A DNA stretch of 64,000 bases from Tolypocladium sp. Sup5 PDA-1 (lineage: Eukaryota; Ascomycota; Sordariomycetes; Hypocreales; Ophiocordycipitaceae). The DNA lies in the NCBI GenBank assembly GCA_000750105.3, contig JPHH03000056.1:1-64000 (forward strand), in the 5' to 3' direction. The notes under the pieces are model-generated. The model did not search any database and had not been told where the DNA came from. It was given only the letters and a program-made list of their open reading frames with translations. A program made the translations under genes and the position numbers. Shown in pieces: positions 33,581-46,300 of the stretch (position 1 is the first letter of the stretch; every line of letters begins with the position of its first letter).

Positions 33581-35340
33581 ATGACGGTGGCAAGTTCTGT
33601 GCTGGCGATTGTTCTCAACCCCGTCAGCGCGGTCGCGTACGGGTCTGCAGCCGTAATAGTGCTCCTCGTTCTGTATGTGGTTCAGAATGAGATTACTCGA
33701 TACCGAAGCCGCATAAGAAATCTCCCTGGCCCACGTGGCTGGCCTATTGCGGGCAATCTCTTCCAGGTACGTGCATTTTCTGTCAGATAACTGGACATCT
33801 AAAGCTCACGTTGCGCAGCATACAGACGAGATCCCTGCTGAGACGTACAGGAAGTGGTCAAAGAAGTACGGCGCCGTCTTCCAGATTCAACTGGGCAATA
33901 CAACCGGCATCGTCATCAACACGGTAGACGCCGCAAAGCAGCTTCTCATCGGTCAGCGCAACGCTCTCAACTCCCGACCGACCTTTTACGTCTTCCACAA
34001 AAAGGTCAGCAAAGCCGTCACGAGCATCGGCACCAGTCCCTGGGACGACTCTTGCAAGCGACGACGCAAGTTGGCGGCGGGTGGACTGAACAGACCCAGG
34101 GTCGAGAGTTACGCGCCGATTCTGGCGCTGGAGTCCCGTGAGTTCCTCAAGGATCTCTACTCTGAATGCCGCGATGGGACGGTGGAGGTGGATTTCCGCC
34201 AGGCGGTCACACGCTTCTCACTGAACCTCAGCTTGACGCTCAATTATGGCACCCGAGTGTCGAGCGTCAAGTCCCTAAAGGAGGACCCATTGCTTGCCGA
34301 AATCATCTACGTCGAGCGAGAAATCTCTAAGTTCCGCGACACTGCGAAGAATTATGCCAACTACATCCCCATACTGCGATACATTGAGCCCGTGACGGGC
34401 TTTTTGGGGCTGAACTCTACGCCAAAGAACCACGGTACCGACATTGGGCGGCGCAGATTGGAGTACAATGACATTTTGCTCAAGCGCCTTAGGGACGAGG
34501 TTGAGAGAGGTGAGGACAAGCCGTGCATTCAAGGCGCCGTCATAAGAGACCCAGAGGCGGCATCCTTGACGAGGGAAGAGCTCATTAGTGTCAGCTTGAG
34601 CATGATGGCGGTAAGTGTCTCGTGCGATTCGCAGTTCAAATTACTGACTTCATTCAGGGAGCGGATTCCAACACGCCGACATTGTCATGGGCCATCCTGC
34701 TCCTCGCCCATCGACCTGACATCCAAGCCAAGGCATACGCAGCCGTCAAGGAATCGGGCGTTTTGGACCGCCCATCAGACGCATGGCCCGCCAGTAAGAT
34801 TGAGTACATCAACGCTCTGACCAAGGAAATCTCGCGATACTTTGCCGTGCTGAAGCTTGCTATCCCGAAAGCCACCTACACGGAGGCTGACTGGCAGGGC
34901 GCCAAGATTCCTGCCAACACTCTCGTATTCCTCAACAGCTGGGCTTGCAACAGAGGTGAGTTCTAAACGCCGCTTTAAAGTTGTTCAGCACTGACAATGC
35001 CCCAGATCCCGAGCTCTTCACCGAGCCCGACAGCTTCGCACCAGAGCGATGGCTCCCCGACGGCCCGGATTACGCGGCTCACCAGTTCGCATTTGGGCTG
35101 GGCGGTCGCATGTGCGTAGCCTCCCTGCTGGCGCACAATGCCCTGTACACTGTCTTTCTGCACCTGATTTCGCGCTTCGAGATTTTCCCCGCCGACGGAG
35201 AGACAGCCGAGGCCATTGATCCGTTGGCTGGGCTCAAGGGAAGGACATTCGTTAGCACACCTAAGGGATACCAGGCGCGGTTTGTGCCTAGGGATCAGAA
35301 GCTTGAGGCGTGGTTGGAGAAGTCTGAAGGTCCGCTGTAA
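33581..35340 (+). CDS. Cytochrome P450 monooxygenase
   Basis: Exons 33581-33766, 33819-34610, 34658-34955 and 35006-35340 give 536 residues. An N-terminal membrane anchor (about 12-40) is followed by NLPGPRGWPIAGN. The I-helix reads GADSNTPT (327-334), ExxR is E383-I-S-R386, then PERW, and the haem loop is FGLGGRMC with ligand C462. Phe-x-x-Gly-x-Arg-x-Cys is complete. The start is the ATG in CACACGATGACG. The protein resembles fungal phenylacetate-hydroxylase-like and related CYP clades by its I-helix text, but I do not assign a clade. It sits between a dipeptidase and an SDR in one direction, which suggests a short oxidation pathway on a peptide-derived or aromatic substrate. Confidence 0.9.
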
Positions 35341-35790
35341 TGTCGAGTATTATAGAGGCTACCGACATGGTACAGGCTCTAGCGTCACAAAACTGTAAAA
35401 ATAAACATACATAAAACGTCGGCATGGTCGAGTTGAATTATGGATGAGACCTGGCTCAAGTAGAAATGGCATAGATTACAAATCCTCATTGTGACTCAAC
35501 AACTCATGTTGGAGATGCAAAGGTGTAACTCGGCCAAATTGCGATGGCTGCCACAAACAGACTCAATGCGACAGCGCAAGACTGCGTTAGGCCATACCTT
35601 AAAATGACAAATCATGAGCTGAGAGACTTCATTAGCCGATGTCGCCATCATAGCTGAAATCGGGTGACCCATCACCTGCAGTGGCTTATAAGTGAGAGCT
35701 TCGCCAGCCTTTCGCACTCTTTCAGCTTGGTCTGTGACATATTACATCATATATCGTATACGAGACAACAGATAGCCGAAGTACCTTAAA
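35341..35790. other. Intergenic, promoter of the SDR gene
   Basis: 450 bases with no gene seen. Confidence 0.6.
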
Positions 35791-36844
35791 ATGACGTCGC
35801 AGTCGCTTGACATCAATGACCTCTTCGGAGTAAAGGGCTTAATCGCTATGATTACGGGGGGCGCAACTGGTGAGTGTCATTGGCCGCTTACAAGATGGCC
35901 GCTCACTCTATTAGGTATTGGTCTTGGTATCGCTCAGGCTCTGGAGGCCAACGGAGCAATTGTCTACATCGTCGGCCGCAGAGCAGAGTCTTTACAAAAT
36001 GCCGTCAAGACTGCCGTAAGTCTACCGGAGTGGCCAAAGCATCCCACTACACCGCTCAAATCATGGTGAACTGACGAGTGGTGCCAGAAACACAACAACA
36101 TCCACTCAATCCAGGCCGACGTAACCAGCAAAGCCGATCTCGCAAAGGCCGCCGCCGAAATCAAGTCCGCCCACGGCTACGTCAACGTCGTCGTCGCAAA
36201 CGCCGGCGTCAACGGCCCCAGTCTCAGCGGCCTGCCGCCCAATCCGACCCTCGAGGCCTTTCGCAAGCGCATCTTGAGCTGGGACTCGGCTGACTTCACC
36301 AAGGCCTTTGAGATCAACGCCATTGGCGTCGTCAACACTGTCGCTGCGTTCCTCGAGCTACTGGACGAGGGCAACAAGCGCGGCAACTTGAAGCAGAAGA
36401 GCCAGGTGATCGCGACGAGCAGCATTGGAGCCTTTAACCGAGTTCCGGCGGTCGGATTTGCCTATGGAGGGTCAAAGGCGGCTGTGGTGCACATCTTTAA
36501 GCAGCTGTCGACGTATCTCGGACCATTTGACATTCGCGCCAACGTCATTGCGCCGGGCTGTAGGTGCATGATTAATTTTTCGTCCAGTCGAGTGCAGTCG
36601 GAGGGTTCGAGGTTGGCTGACCGCTCATGAAACAGTTTATCCCAGCGAAATGACAACAGAAGTGATCAAAGCTCATGAAACAACAGGATGGGCAAAGAAC
36701 GTGATACCGGAAGGGCGACCGGGAGATGAACAGGACTTGGCGGGCGCTATATTGTTCCTTGTGAGCAAGGCAGGTGCGTACATTAATGGAAACGTGCTGG
36801 TCACCGACGGTGGGAGGCTGGGAACCGTACCGTCTACCTACTAA
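35791..36844 (+). CDS. Short-chain dehydrogenase/reductase (classical SDR)
   Basis: Exons 35791-35869, 35915-36015, 36088-36559 and 36636-36844 give 286 residues. The Rossmann motif TGGATGIG (22-29) is split by the first intron (45 bases). NAG is at 98-100, with the catalytic Ser172, Tyr186 and Lys190 (YGGSK), and the C-terminal GNVLVTDGG typical of the family. It oxidises or reduces an alcohol/carbonyl with NAD(P)(H); an Arg after the second strand (GRRAES) suggests NADP(H). Probably cytosolic. Same direction as the P450, 450 bases downstream, so the two may act in sequence. The substrate is unknown. Confidence 0.9.
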
Positions 36845-39800
36845 TTGATCATCGTTGTCTGTATGGCCACCAGTATGGCTTTACCGACTTGTTAAAGCGC
36901 GCATGACCTTATAACTTGACCTCGCTCTTGCTCCTGTCGACACTTACTTTGTTGCGATACTCTTGCCAGTGGCGACCGCCTTATTCTGCGCTATCTTTTC
37001 TTTGGTGTGATGACAATTTTGTTCTTTTTGCAACTCTTAATATTATACCTCTGCCCACTGGGGTTGAATACCTGCCTTTGGCTCGCTGTGGCGCGAATGG
37101 TTCTGTCACAGTCATTTTGGTCTCTCTCTCACTGGACGCCAAACCATAGAAAGCGGTATATGTGGATATAGTACTCGGTAACCTATCGGTCAAGCGCCTC
37201 GATAGCGGCTAGAAATAAGGCATTTGAGTCCCCCGTATAGACGGTACGAAGGACTAGCAGAGTGATCAGTCCTTATTCTATCCTTAGAAAGTGCTCGGGA
37301 CACGGCGTAGTGCTTTCGTACTTATAAACCCCCAAAAACCGCAGCCATATACTATATCAGCTAACTTATAGAGGTTGTCCTGGAAGTCCCTGATCTAATT
37401 GAGTGCGTAGGGGTCTAGGTTCGGATTAGGCCGAATAACCGGACAAGTAGTGAGCGCGTGGGGAAAGTCTCCGAATACCTCTATGATAACTATGTTCCGT
37501 TTTAGGGATGAGAGAAACGGTTTAATAGGACTCGGTCCGGGGAATCGAGAAGGACAGAGTACCTGATAAGAATTAGAGTAACTTGACTTAGGGGGAGGGG
37601 CCGAAATAGTCGACCACCGCTTACTCTAGCGACCGGTAGTCCTGAAATATTAAGCTGGAGATGGAGTGCGTCCGACAACACATAACACATAACATACGGT
37701 CAGGTGACGATGTTAGTCTCTGCCCACCGGAGCCGTGCCGTACGTGCTGTAGGTCCGTGCCGTTCTCCGTACATGGTGCGAGAGCAATCCAGCCTGCCTA
37801 AACAGGAAGAACTGCCTGGAAAAAGTGAAGCCAATTACTCAGAGACGATTGAGGCAATGTTCTTTATATGTGACGAGAGCGAACAGAATAAAGTTTCTAA
37901 GCAAACTTGGCAATGCAAGACGACGAGCTCATGGCGCGATGCGGGGCTTACGTGGAGGCGTGCTCCGCTGCTATGTACGTACTCGTACACTCTTCCTGCC
38001 GTCTTGCGGGCGCGTGTTCCACCTCGACTGCCAGGCTTCAGAATTGGCTGGCAACGCTAATCGAACGACGTACGTTGGGTTCGATGAACATAATAATTGA
38101 CGTTCTACCCCTGAATAACTGCCATGCGTCGGTGATTCTAAACTCTGGGCAGATTTAGCTTACGATGTGGCCACGGGTCGTGGACGTGACCCGCGGGCCG
38201 CGGCTGCGTCGGCGTTGTCCATTGTTTGTTCTGCAGCACACCGACGGTGCTCAGTTCCATCCCAACCAGCCTGATTATTGAGTTTTAATTGCCCGTCCGG
38301 GACTGGACTGAGGCATCCACATCGATCTCCTTCAGCAGAAGGAACGATCCAGCAAAGCCAAGCGGGGGTCTGGCCAAAGGTCGCGTCAGCCTCTTCACTC
38401 CCGTGCCTTCTTTTGTCTCTTGCATCTCACTGACCACCGTCACCAGCTTCATATGTACGGACTACCTGCAGGTGATATAGCAAATATTATCGAGAGACAG
38501 GCGCATCAACTCACAGACGTCGGGGTTCGGCGCCTGCCTTGCCGATTAACCGTCGCTCTCTTCTCCCCTTAGCTAACCTCTTCCCCCCAGAGGAATCTTC
38601 TGCGTCGATAAAACCAGCAAGCCACATCAAAAAGTCGCTGGTTGGCGTATTTCAACCGAGGTCCGTCCCGAAACGCCGTTGTGCCACGTTCTGCAGCGTA
38701 CGCTATCCTCGAAATGGACTCAGCCCCGGCAAGCCACGCGCCTCAGTCCCCTGCTTCTGTGTCTCGCCAGCGACGGGGCCTGGTCTCGATCGCCCCAAGG
38801 GGTTTTTCTTCTGGAGCATCCAAGCCGTGGTCTCATTGACATGACACTCGCAAGCCAGGTGTGTGAATGCTCCGCATCGTATCTGCTCGTCGAGATGGGA
38901 CAAACTACGGATATCACGATGATGTGAACGAGACGTCGAACCGCACGAGCTGGCTAAATTGCTACTTTCAGCCTTATTGATTCTTGACCCGAGACGCCCA
39001 AACTGGAACAAATCTTCAAGAAGCGTGCACGAAAGAGCTCGGTCGAACTGCACAAGTCATCATCCTTGCGCCTTTGCTGAGTCTGCTCCATGCCGACGAC
39101 AGGCAAACCATGTCGAAGCTGAGGATCTGACGGAGACAGACACCTCTTGTTCCGCTGTGGGCCTTGCTCCGGTGCTCCACCGAGCTGGTTCCGCTGGACC
39201 TACGGACTACGTCTCGAGCCCACACAACCACACCTGAAATTTTGAAGCGTCCGTTGCGCTCTTCGAAAAGTCGCTACCGTGCCTGAGCTTAGTGGCCACG
39301 CAGCCTTCAAAGTGTCTCAATGTGCCCTACGTAAGGTACAACGCCTCAAACGGGGACTAGTTGGTGCCCGCCGTCGCTCTCCTGCTCCCCACCTTGTTGC
39401 TGCTTTCGCATTTCCCCGCGGCGAGCAGCTCCTGAGGCCTCGTTCTGCAGCATGGCTCGCAGTCTAGTGTCATTCTTCAGTTCGATAGACCAAGATGCCC
39501 AACTGCGGGAATGCCAGGGCGCTTTCGGGTCTTCAAGGGTGGGCAGGGGCGACAGTTCGGACGGGAACGAGGGTTTTGGAAACCCTCGAAGCCGACTGAG
39601 CCTTCTCGGCCGGCACCCATTTCGACCAGGGATGGACACACACAACCCTTGCCCACTAGCACTCGGGGTGCCCACCGTGAAGATCGCGGCTACGGACTAG
39701 TTGATAACTATCTGCGGTGTCCCGGTTCTCTGGGTTCCCTCCCCTCTCCCTTCCCAGCTGTCCAATCTCATATATCTCATAGCTCCCCGTTGATCTCTTG

Positions 39801-39984
39801 GCAACGGGTTGCTGGTTCATCTACCGGTGTGGCGGCGCACACAGCTCTTGGTATATACGATCCCGAGCAAACATATATCATCCGGTGCCAGTTCCACCCT
39901 CCGCGCCTGGCTGGCCACCGTTGAACACCTATATGACGGCCCTGCGCCAGTTCTCAGCTCCTGGTTGATGCTCACCACGCGACA
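36845..39984. other. 3.1 kb without a convincing gene
   Basis: Frames on both strands are short, overlapping and without motifs. About 37150-37690 is AT-rich and could be a worn LTR fragment. The last several hundred bases serve as promoter for the CFEM gene. Confidence 0.5.
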
Positions 39985-41543
39985 ATGAAGTCTTGCAAGC
40001 TGCTCTTGTCGGCGGCCCTGGTGGCCCTGCCAGCCATGGCTCAACAGTCGTCTCTAACCGATGCCGTCGCAAACTTACCAAAGTGTGCGGTAAGTCACCT
40101 GTCAACGATGCCAACCCCATCTCCACGAAGACTCGAGAGCTGACAGCTCGCCATCAGGTGTCATGTCTTGGAGTGGCGATTGGCAAAACACAATGCTCCT
40201 CTACCAACCAGACCTGCATGTGTACCGATCAGACATTACAAGACACCATGACGAACTGTGTCATGGGCAGTTGCACCATCAAGGAAGCCATGTGTGAGTT
40301 ACGGCATTTTCACCCCGATGTTACTTCCAGGACTGACTCTTGCAGTCACCAAGAACCTGACAGCCACGGCCTGCAACGAGCCCATCCGTGATAAGTCTGG
40401 CCAGTACGTCGCCATCTCCAACGCCTTTGCCATCATCGCTGCCGTCTTCGTCGCCCAGCGTTTCGCCTACAAGTACTGGGCCAAGCTCGACTATGGACCC
40501 GACGACTGGTTTACCCTCATTACGATTCTCAGCAGCATCCCCGTTACTATCTTCAATGCCTACCCTATGGTACAGAATGGCATAGGCCGCGATAGTTGGA
40601 CGTTGGCCCTTGATAACGTCATCGACTTCGTCAAATACTTTCTTATCCTGGAGGTTGTTTATTTTGCCGATATTGCGCTCCTAAAACTCGCGCTCCTCTT
40701 CTTCTATATTCGAATCTTCCCGAGTTCCGGAGTACGCCGGCTGCTCTGGGGAACCATTATCCTCGTGTCCCTATTCGGCATCACCTTTGTGTTTTTGGCA
40801 ACGTTCCAATGCACTCCCATCGATTACTACTGGTGGCAATGGAGTGGAGAGCCAGAGCATCAGGGCACATGTATCGACATCATGGCTATCGGCTGGTCCA
40901 ATGCCGCCGCGAGCATTGCCATAGATGGCTGGATGCTGGGCATCCCTCTCTGGCAGCTGAAGAGTCTTAAACTAGACTTGAGGAAGAAGGTTGGCGTTGC
41001 TATGATGTTTTGCGTGGGTACCTTGTGAGTCTTGCCTATCTATAATATTGAAGACGTCGTCTGACCCGATACAGTGTGACCATCGTCAGTATGCTCCGAC
41101 TCCGATCGCTCGTTCAGGCTGGAGATAGCACGGTGAACCCTACCTGGGACTTTTTCGACGTCTGCATCTGGTCTACCGTGGAGGTTCAGGTCGGCATTAT
41201 CTGCGTGTGTATGCCATCCTTGCGACTATTGCTGGTACGATTGTTTCCCTGCCTGCGTGGAGTGTCAACGCGATATTACGCCAAGTACTCCAGCGGAGTG
41301 CAGCGATCGACGACGGCGCGGATGGCGAGCCGACCGCTGGGGACTGGCACGACGTCGCACGTGGAGCGGTCGCAGCAACGGCCAGAGGTCAACGAGAATG
41401 AAATCACCTGCCAGACAACGTACACTGTCGAGTACGGAGACAAGTACGGCGACAAGTACAACGATGAGGTACAGTTGGTGAACATGCGGGAACTGGACGG
41501 GAAAAGTGCCAGGTCAGGCAGCGCAACGTCGGAAATTTTATAA
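39985..41543 (+). CDS. CFEM-domain seven-helix receptor-like membrane protein (PTH11-related)
   Basis: Exons 39985-40089, 40158-40293, 40346-41024 and 41075-41543 give 462 residues. A signal peptide (about 1-19, cut after AMA) precedes an extracellular CFEM domain with the eight expected cysteines (about 34-95; KCAVSC, CMCTDQ, CVMGSC, CNEP). Then follows a rhodopsin-like membrane domain: DYGPDDWFTL, KLALLFFYIRIF, FQCTPIDYYW and W-D-F-F-D-V-C. The cytosolic tail is polar and ends with TYTVEYGDKYGDKYN. This is the PTH11-type layout, implicated in surface and host sensing in several pathogens. No ligand is known for this copy. It shares the membrane family with the protein at 19.6 kb but only this one has CFEM. 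Confidence 0.9.
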
Positions 41544-41880
41544 CCACATCATTCTTTCTATGGTACTCTGTTTGGGATTAGCTGGGAGCGCGTCACGGTC
41601 GGATGTGCTCTACGGCGTTTTGGGCGTGATGGATGAAAATGTCAATATACATGGGGGCAGAATTCCTCCCTCTTTTAATGACAGTATTCTTCACAATATA
41701 TTTGACTTTCATTTCACAAAGGATCTCAGTCCTTAAGTACGACAGGGCCTTTTGCGTGTGGCGTCGCGGCTGTGTTTGACCGCGTGGTGCTAAGAAGGCT
41801 GGCGACATGAAGAAGGGCGAGGTCATGAGCTAGTAGTTCTTAATGGGGCAAATGAGAAGCTTTCTGTGAGATTTCAAGTC
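41544..41880. other. Intergenic, no gene seen
   Basis: 3' flank of the CFEM gene. No recognisable frame. Confidence 0.5.
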
Positions 41881-42015
41881 TATGTACGGCTTCTTCCCAA
41901 GGAGGTCCGGATCGTCCTGTTCTCGGCCACCATGTCCCAGGAACTGCTCGACATCGCCGCCAGATTCATGCTCTACCCCATTCGCATTTTGCTCAAGAGG
42001 ATGAGCCTATCTTGA
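41881..42015 (+). pseudogene. Fragment of an eIF4A-like DEAD-box helicase gene
   Basis: One open stretch reads LLPKEVRIVLFSATMSQELL, then DIAARFMLYPIRILLKR and a stop. It matches the segment around motif III (SAT) of eIF4A-type helicases, up to the P-x-R-I-L-x-K-R linker. Nothing before or after it continues the helicase. It is intronless as far as visible, so a captured or retroposed scrap. Confidence 0.75.
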
Positions 42016-42582
42016 AGTGGGGAGTAATTACGTAGTTGTACTCATTTCTGTGGGAGCTGCTCTGCACAAGCTCGAGTAGACAAGTTCCAGGGGCTCTGCC
42101 GCCTTCGACACAGATTATCTATATCTGCCTACTATTTCTGCCAGCTATATAGGACAGACTACAGAAAGCGATACTATATCCCTGGCTAGTTTCGGGGAAT
42201 AATAAGTAAGGCGTCTATACGAAGCTTCTAGGGCAGGCTCTAACCGCTGTAGGTCGTAGGAGAGGAGTCCGCTTACATGACAGCCTAGGATCAACGTTCT
42301 CGTTAGACCGACTATCCAAAGACAAACAAGTTCTCCGGCACTTTAGGCCGATCTTCCTTAAGCATCTCAGGCCAAATTCAGGCAATATACCATAATTGAA
42401 AGAAGGAAATTAAGGCTAGGAAAACCAGTAGGTTAAGGACGCTTAATACTCGCAACGTTCTAACATTATAAGCCACGTAAGGCTACTAGCCTATCCCTTT
42501 CGGACGAAATTGAGACTTTTACTTACTAAGGCAATACCCCCCTGTATATATTAAAGATAACTATTGGCAGACGGCTACTAAA
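42016..42582. other. Repeat-like noncoding stretch
   Basis: AT-richer text with no intact frame; probably worn mobile DNA around the gene fragments. Confidence 0.4.
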
Positions 42583-42744
42583 GGCCTCGGATAGATCGGG
42601 AAAACATAGATTTCGCTCGAGGCCGTGCTCCAAGTCCGTATAAAGCACCCGGAGTATAGCGTCCTCCAGGTTTTCATTATCGATACTACTAAGTTCGAGA
42701 ACATTTGCCGGGAGATCGGACTATTTGTTAGGGGGCTGGTTCAG
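42583..42744 (+). pseudogene. Relic of an NB-ARC NLR (P-loop region)
   Basis: Reading from 42583 gives GLG, stop, IGKT, stop, ISLEAVLQVRIKHPEYSVL and so on to TTKFENICREIGLF. It is the P-loop (GLGGIGKTQ), the following helix and the h-P-x-x-SVfW/ID-x-x-x-F-x-x-x-R-x-I segment of fungal NB-ARC/TPR proteins. Both stops are TAG at 42592 and 42607; the second replaces the Gln of GKTQ, a C-to-T change. It lies on the strand opposite to the intact NLR nearby and is of a different nucleotide-binding class. Confidence 0.75.
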
Positions 42745-43309
42745 ACCCGGAGCAGAAAGGGAGAAAACCACAAAATGGCGGAGGAACACTGGGGACTCTA
42801 ATTGCACATGGACATGAAAGGGGATATCTAGCCGCTTGAACAGACGGACCCTCATTCCTACACAGTCTTAGCAATCCAGTTCTTGTTTTCCTCCGATTTT
42901 TAAGATTGGCCTTTATTTCCTCTTCTCGGTCTCTGTCCCTTTAAATTGCTATGTGAAAGCCTCGTTAGTCTGCCTTGGCAGACCCTGCCTTTCCTCTTAC
43001 TCTAAGTCCCTTTGCTCTCGGCCCTTGGTATTTCCGTTCTACCTCAACAAGATGAGAAGATATTCGGGCGGAATACAAAACCAAGAAGCCATATACGTAA
43101 GTAAGAAGTACGAGACAAATCGACCAAGGTATGTGACAAGTATTATAGCCTGATGAGGCCGACTTAAGAAGTGAAGACGGTAAAGCGGGACTGAAGAGAA
43201 GGTTCGTTATTAACTCATTTATTGAAATAACCTGGAATCCTTCTGCAATCCAATTAAGAACATAACGTCTCATCTACTCTTTACCTGTTCAACGCCTTGA
43301 CTGGATTTA
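42745..43309. other. Intergenic, 3' side of the NLR
   Basis: No gene seen. A 102-codon minus-strand frame (42965-43273) lacks motifs. Confidence 0.5.
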
Positions 43310-46300
43310 CTATGAGAAAAGAGTCTTAATGCCAAAGAAATCCGGAGCCACAGAGGCTCCTCTCGATAGTAGCAGCGATTCGACTTGTGCGTGTGCGTTC
43401 CATGCCGCCAGCTGCAGGGCTGTCCATCCATTGCCCCTACCGCCTTCTACATCCGCCCCATGTTCAAGCAGCATTTCGACAATGCCGTTATATCCATTCT
43501 GTGCAGCCAGCGTTAACGGCGTTTGGCCGTAGGAATCTTCGGAAGCCGTGCTAGCCGCTGCGGAAAGTAGAAGCCGTACAATCATCTCGTGACCATTTCT
43601 TGCCGCCCAATAGAGCGGTGTCCGGTTCAGTTTGTCCTCCGAATTAGGATCAACGCGAGTTTCCGAAAGCAGCCGAATCACAACTGGCCCATATCCAAAG
43701 CCTGCAGCTACCGATAATGGCGTACGATCGTCATGATCCTTCGCTTCAGGATCGGCTCTACTATCGAGCAGTAGCTTAACGGCGATATCATGCCCTTGTA
43801 TTGCGGCACATAAGAGCGGCGTCCGACCCCATTGATCTTTCCTGTCGATATCAACTTTTCCCGTATCGAGTAGTAGCTTAACGACGATATCATGCCCTTG
43901 TATTGCGGCACATAAGAGCGGCGTCTGACCCCGCTGATCTTTCGCGTCGATATTAACTTTTCCCGTATCGAGCAGTAGCTTAACGACGATATCGTGCCCA
44001 TTATTTGCGGCCCATAAGAGCGGCGTCTGACCCCATTTATCTTTCGTGTCGATATTAACTTTTCCCGTATCGAGTAGTAGCTTAACGACGATATCGTGCC
44101 CACTATTTGCGGCATATAAGAGCGGCGTCTGACCATATACGTCTTTCGCGTCGATATCGACTTTAGAGGTATCGAGAAGTAGCTTAACGACGGCATCATG
44201 CCCATTCAATGCGGCCCATAAGAGTGGCGTTAGCAAAAACTCAGGGTCTCTGATTTCGGCGTCGACTTTGCCCGTATCGAGAAGTAGCTTAACGACGGCC
44301 ACATGGCCATTCTCAGCGGCCCGTAAGAGCGGCGTCCGACCATCTTCGTCTTTCGCGTCGATATCAACTTTACCCGTATCGAGAAGTAGCTTAACGACGG
44401 CTATAGGGCCAAACTCAGCGGCCCATGAGAGCGGCGTCCGACCATGTACGTCTTTCGCGTCGATATCGACTTTAGAGGTATCGAAAAGTAGCTTAACGAC
44501 GGCATCATGCCCATTCAATGCGGCCCATAAGAGTGGCGTTAGCAAAAACTCAGGGTCTCTGATTTCGGCGTCGACTTTGCCCGTATCGAGAAGTAGCTTA
44601 ACGACGGCCGCACGGCCATCCTCAGCGGCCCATAAGAGCGGCGTCCGACCAGATACGTCTTTCGCGTCGATATCAACTTTACCCGTATCGAGAAGTAGCT
44701 TAACGATAGCCGTATGGCCACCCTCAGCGGCCCATGAGAGCGGCGTCCGACTATCTTCGTCTTTCGCGTCGATATCAACGTTGGCCAGATCCGCCCGTTG
44801 CAGAATCACTTGCAACAGCCCTGTCATCCGATATTGCGACGCTATGTGTACCATGCTTGCCCCTTCTGAAGGGCAGTGGTCTGCAAATCTGTCTATTATC
44901 CTGTATATCCGTATCCATGGCTGTAAAACAGCTCCTGACGGCCAGGCGAAATAGTCTAGAAGATCTTCTTGAGAGACCGTTCTCTCCTCACTCTCTTTCG
45001 CGTGCAATACCCACGACGTCATGGCGTAATGTAGTAGAGGGAAGCTCGACTGCAACTCAAAATCATCGCGGGTTGTTGACCCGGCGATTTCTTCCATTGC
45101 CAAGTAGCGTATGCAGGCTCTGGATATCCGGTAGTGTGCGATTCCGACCGCCAAATCAGCCTTGCAGACATCGGTCCCTGTCGAATTCTGGTTGCAGTCC
45201 AGAGCCATTAGGCCCTTCTCGACAAAAAAGTCCTTGACGGACTGATGGATAAACTGCACAACCGGTACGTCAGATGACGGCACAACCTCAGCAAGACCGC
45301 GACTAAGCGTTTTGAGTCTTCTCTCTATCATGCCGCTGTCGCATATATAATCATCTGCGTCTTGGCATTGTTGTAATGACTTGTGGGGACAGTTCGCATC
45401 GACAACCATAACCCATCGCAGTTCGTCTAGGGACAGGGGCTGTATGGCAAAGCAGATCCATTGGATCAGCCTCAAGGACGCTGGTTTCTCATCCATGCCA
45501 TGCACAAGCTCCTGGTATAGCTTATCGAGGTCTGGAGGGATAGTATGGATTTCCGCTTCGATCTTCTTCCAACTAACCCCTCTACGCTGAAGGAGTTGAA
45601 TGCGCTCTATTACGAGACGAGCCCACATGAAAACGCCCGAGGCGCGTTCTTCGATTATCGTCCGTATCGTAGCCGGGATCGTAGATGCTGTCTGGGAAGA
45701 AAGCTGAGCTTGTACGTATGTCGAAATATCTTGGTCATTTTCGCGCTCAAGGCATATTTCAAACCCGCAATCCAAGTCCAGGATCGGGTAATGACGACAA
45801 CCGAAGCAGATGCCAAACTGCGAGCCGGTGGGTGGGAGCCCCTGAAGCAAGGTCTTGAACTCCCCGACCAAGCCGACCGCATTCTCTTCGCCGCACTCGT
45901 CCAACGCGTCGACAAATAACAAGATTGAGTGGCTCTCCAAGACTTTCGGCAGCGCCAGCTTGAAGAACTGCAGCAACTCGCGCGGGTGCCACTGCCACTT
46001 TTCGCCCAGCTCGCCGAGAGTGTCGCGGCGGTGTTGGAAAGTGGCGACGAGATCCGGCATTGTTTCAGGAGCCCGGACGAGAATCTGATGGAGAAGCGAC
46101 CGAGCGAACCCGAGCGGCGTTCTTTGGAGTTCAGCACCGCGACCATGGAAGAAGAAGGAGAGAATGAGGGTAGTGCTCCCAGTGTCGGTCACTGCCATGG
46201 CATTGTCGAGAGCGTATCGCAGCAATGTCGACTTCCCAGAACCGGGCTTTCCTCTAAGCCAGAGCAAGCCTCTATCACAAGCGGCCCAGCTCGTATATGT

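Noticed and set aside
38539..39924. Several 60-137 codon frames upstream of the CFEM gene
   Set aside because: They overlap on both strands, have no shared motif or splice logic, and look like noncoding or leader DNA.
43345..44790. CRISPR-like regular repeats
   Set aside because: The units are coding ankyrin repeats with no spacers, in a eukaryotic genome.
43708..44954. Repetitive frames on both strands across the ankyrin region
   Set aside because: They mirror the 102-base repeats of the NLR in other frames.
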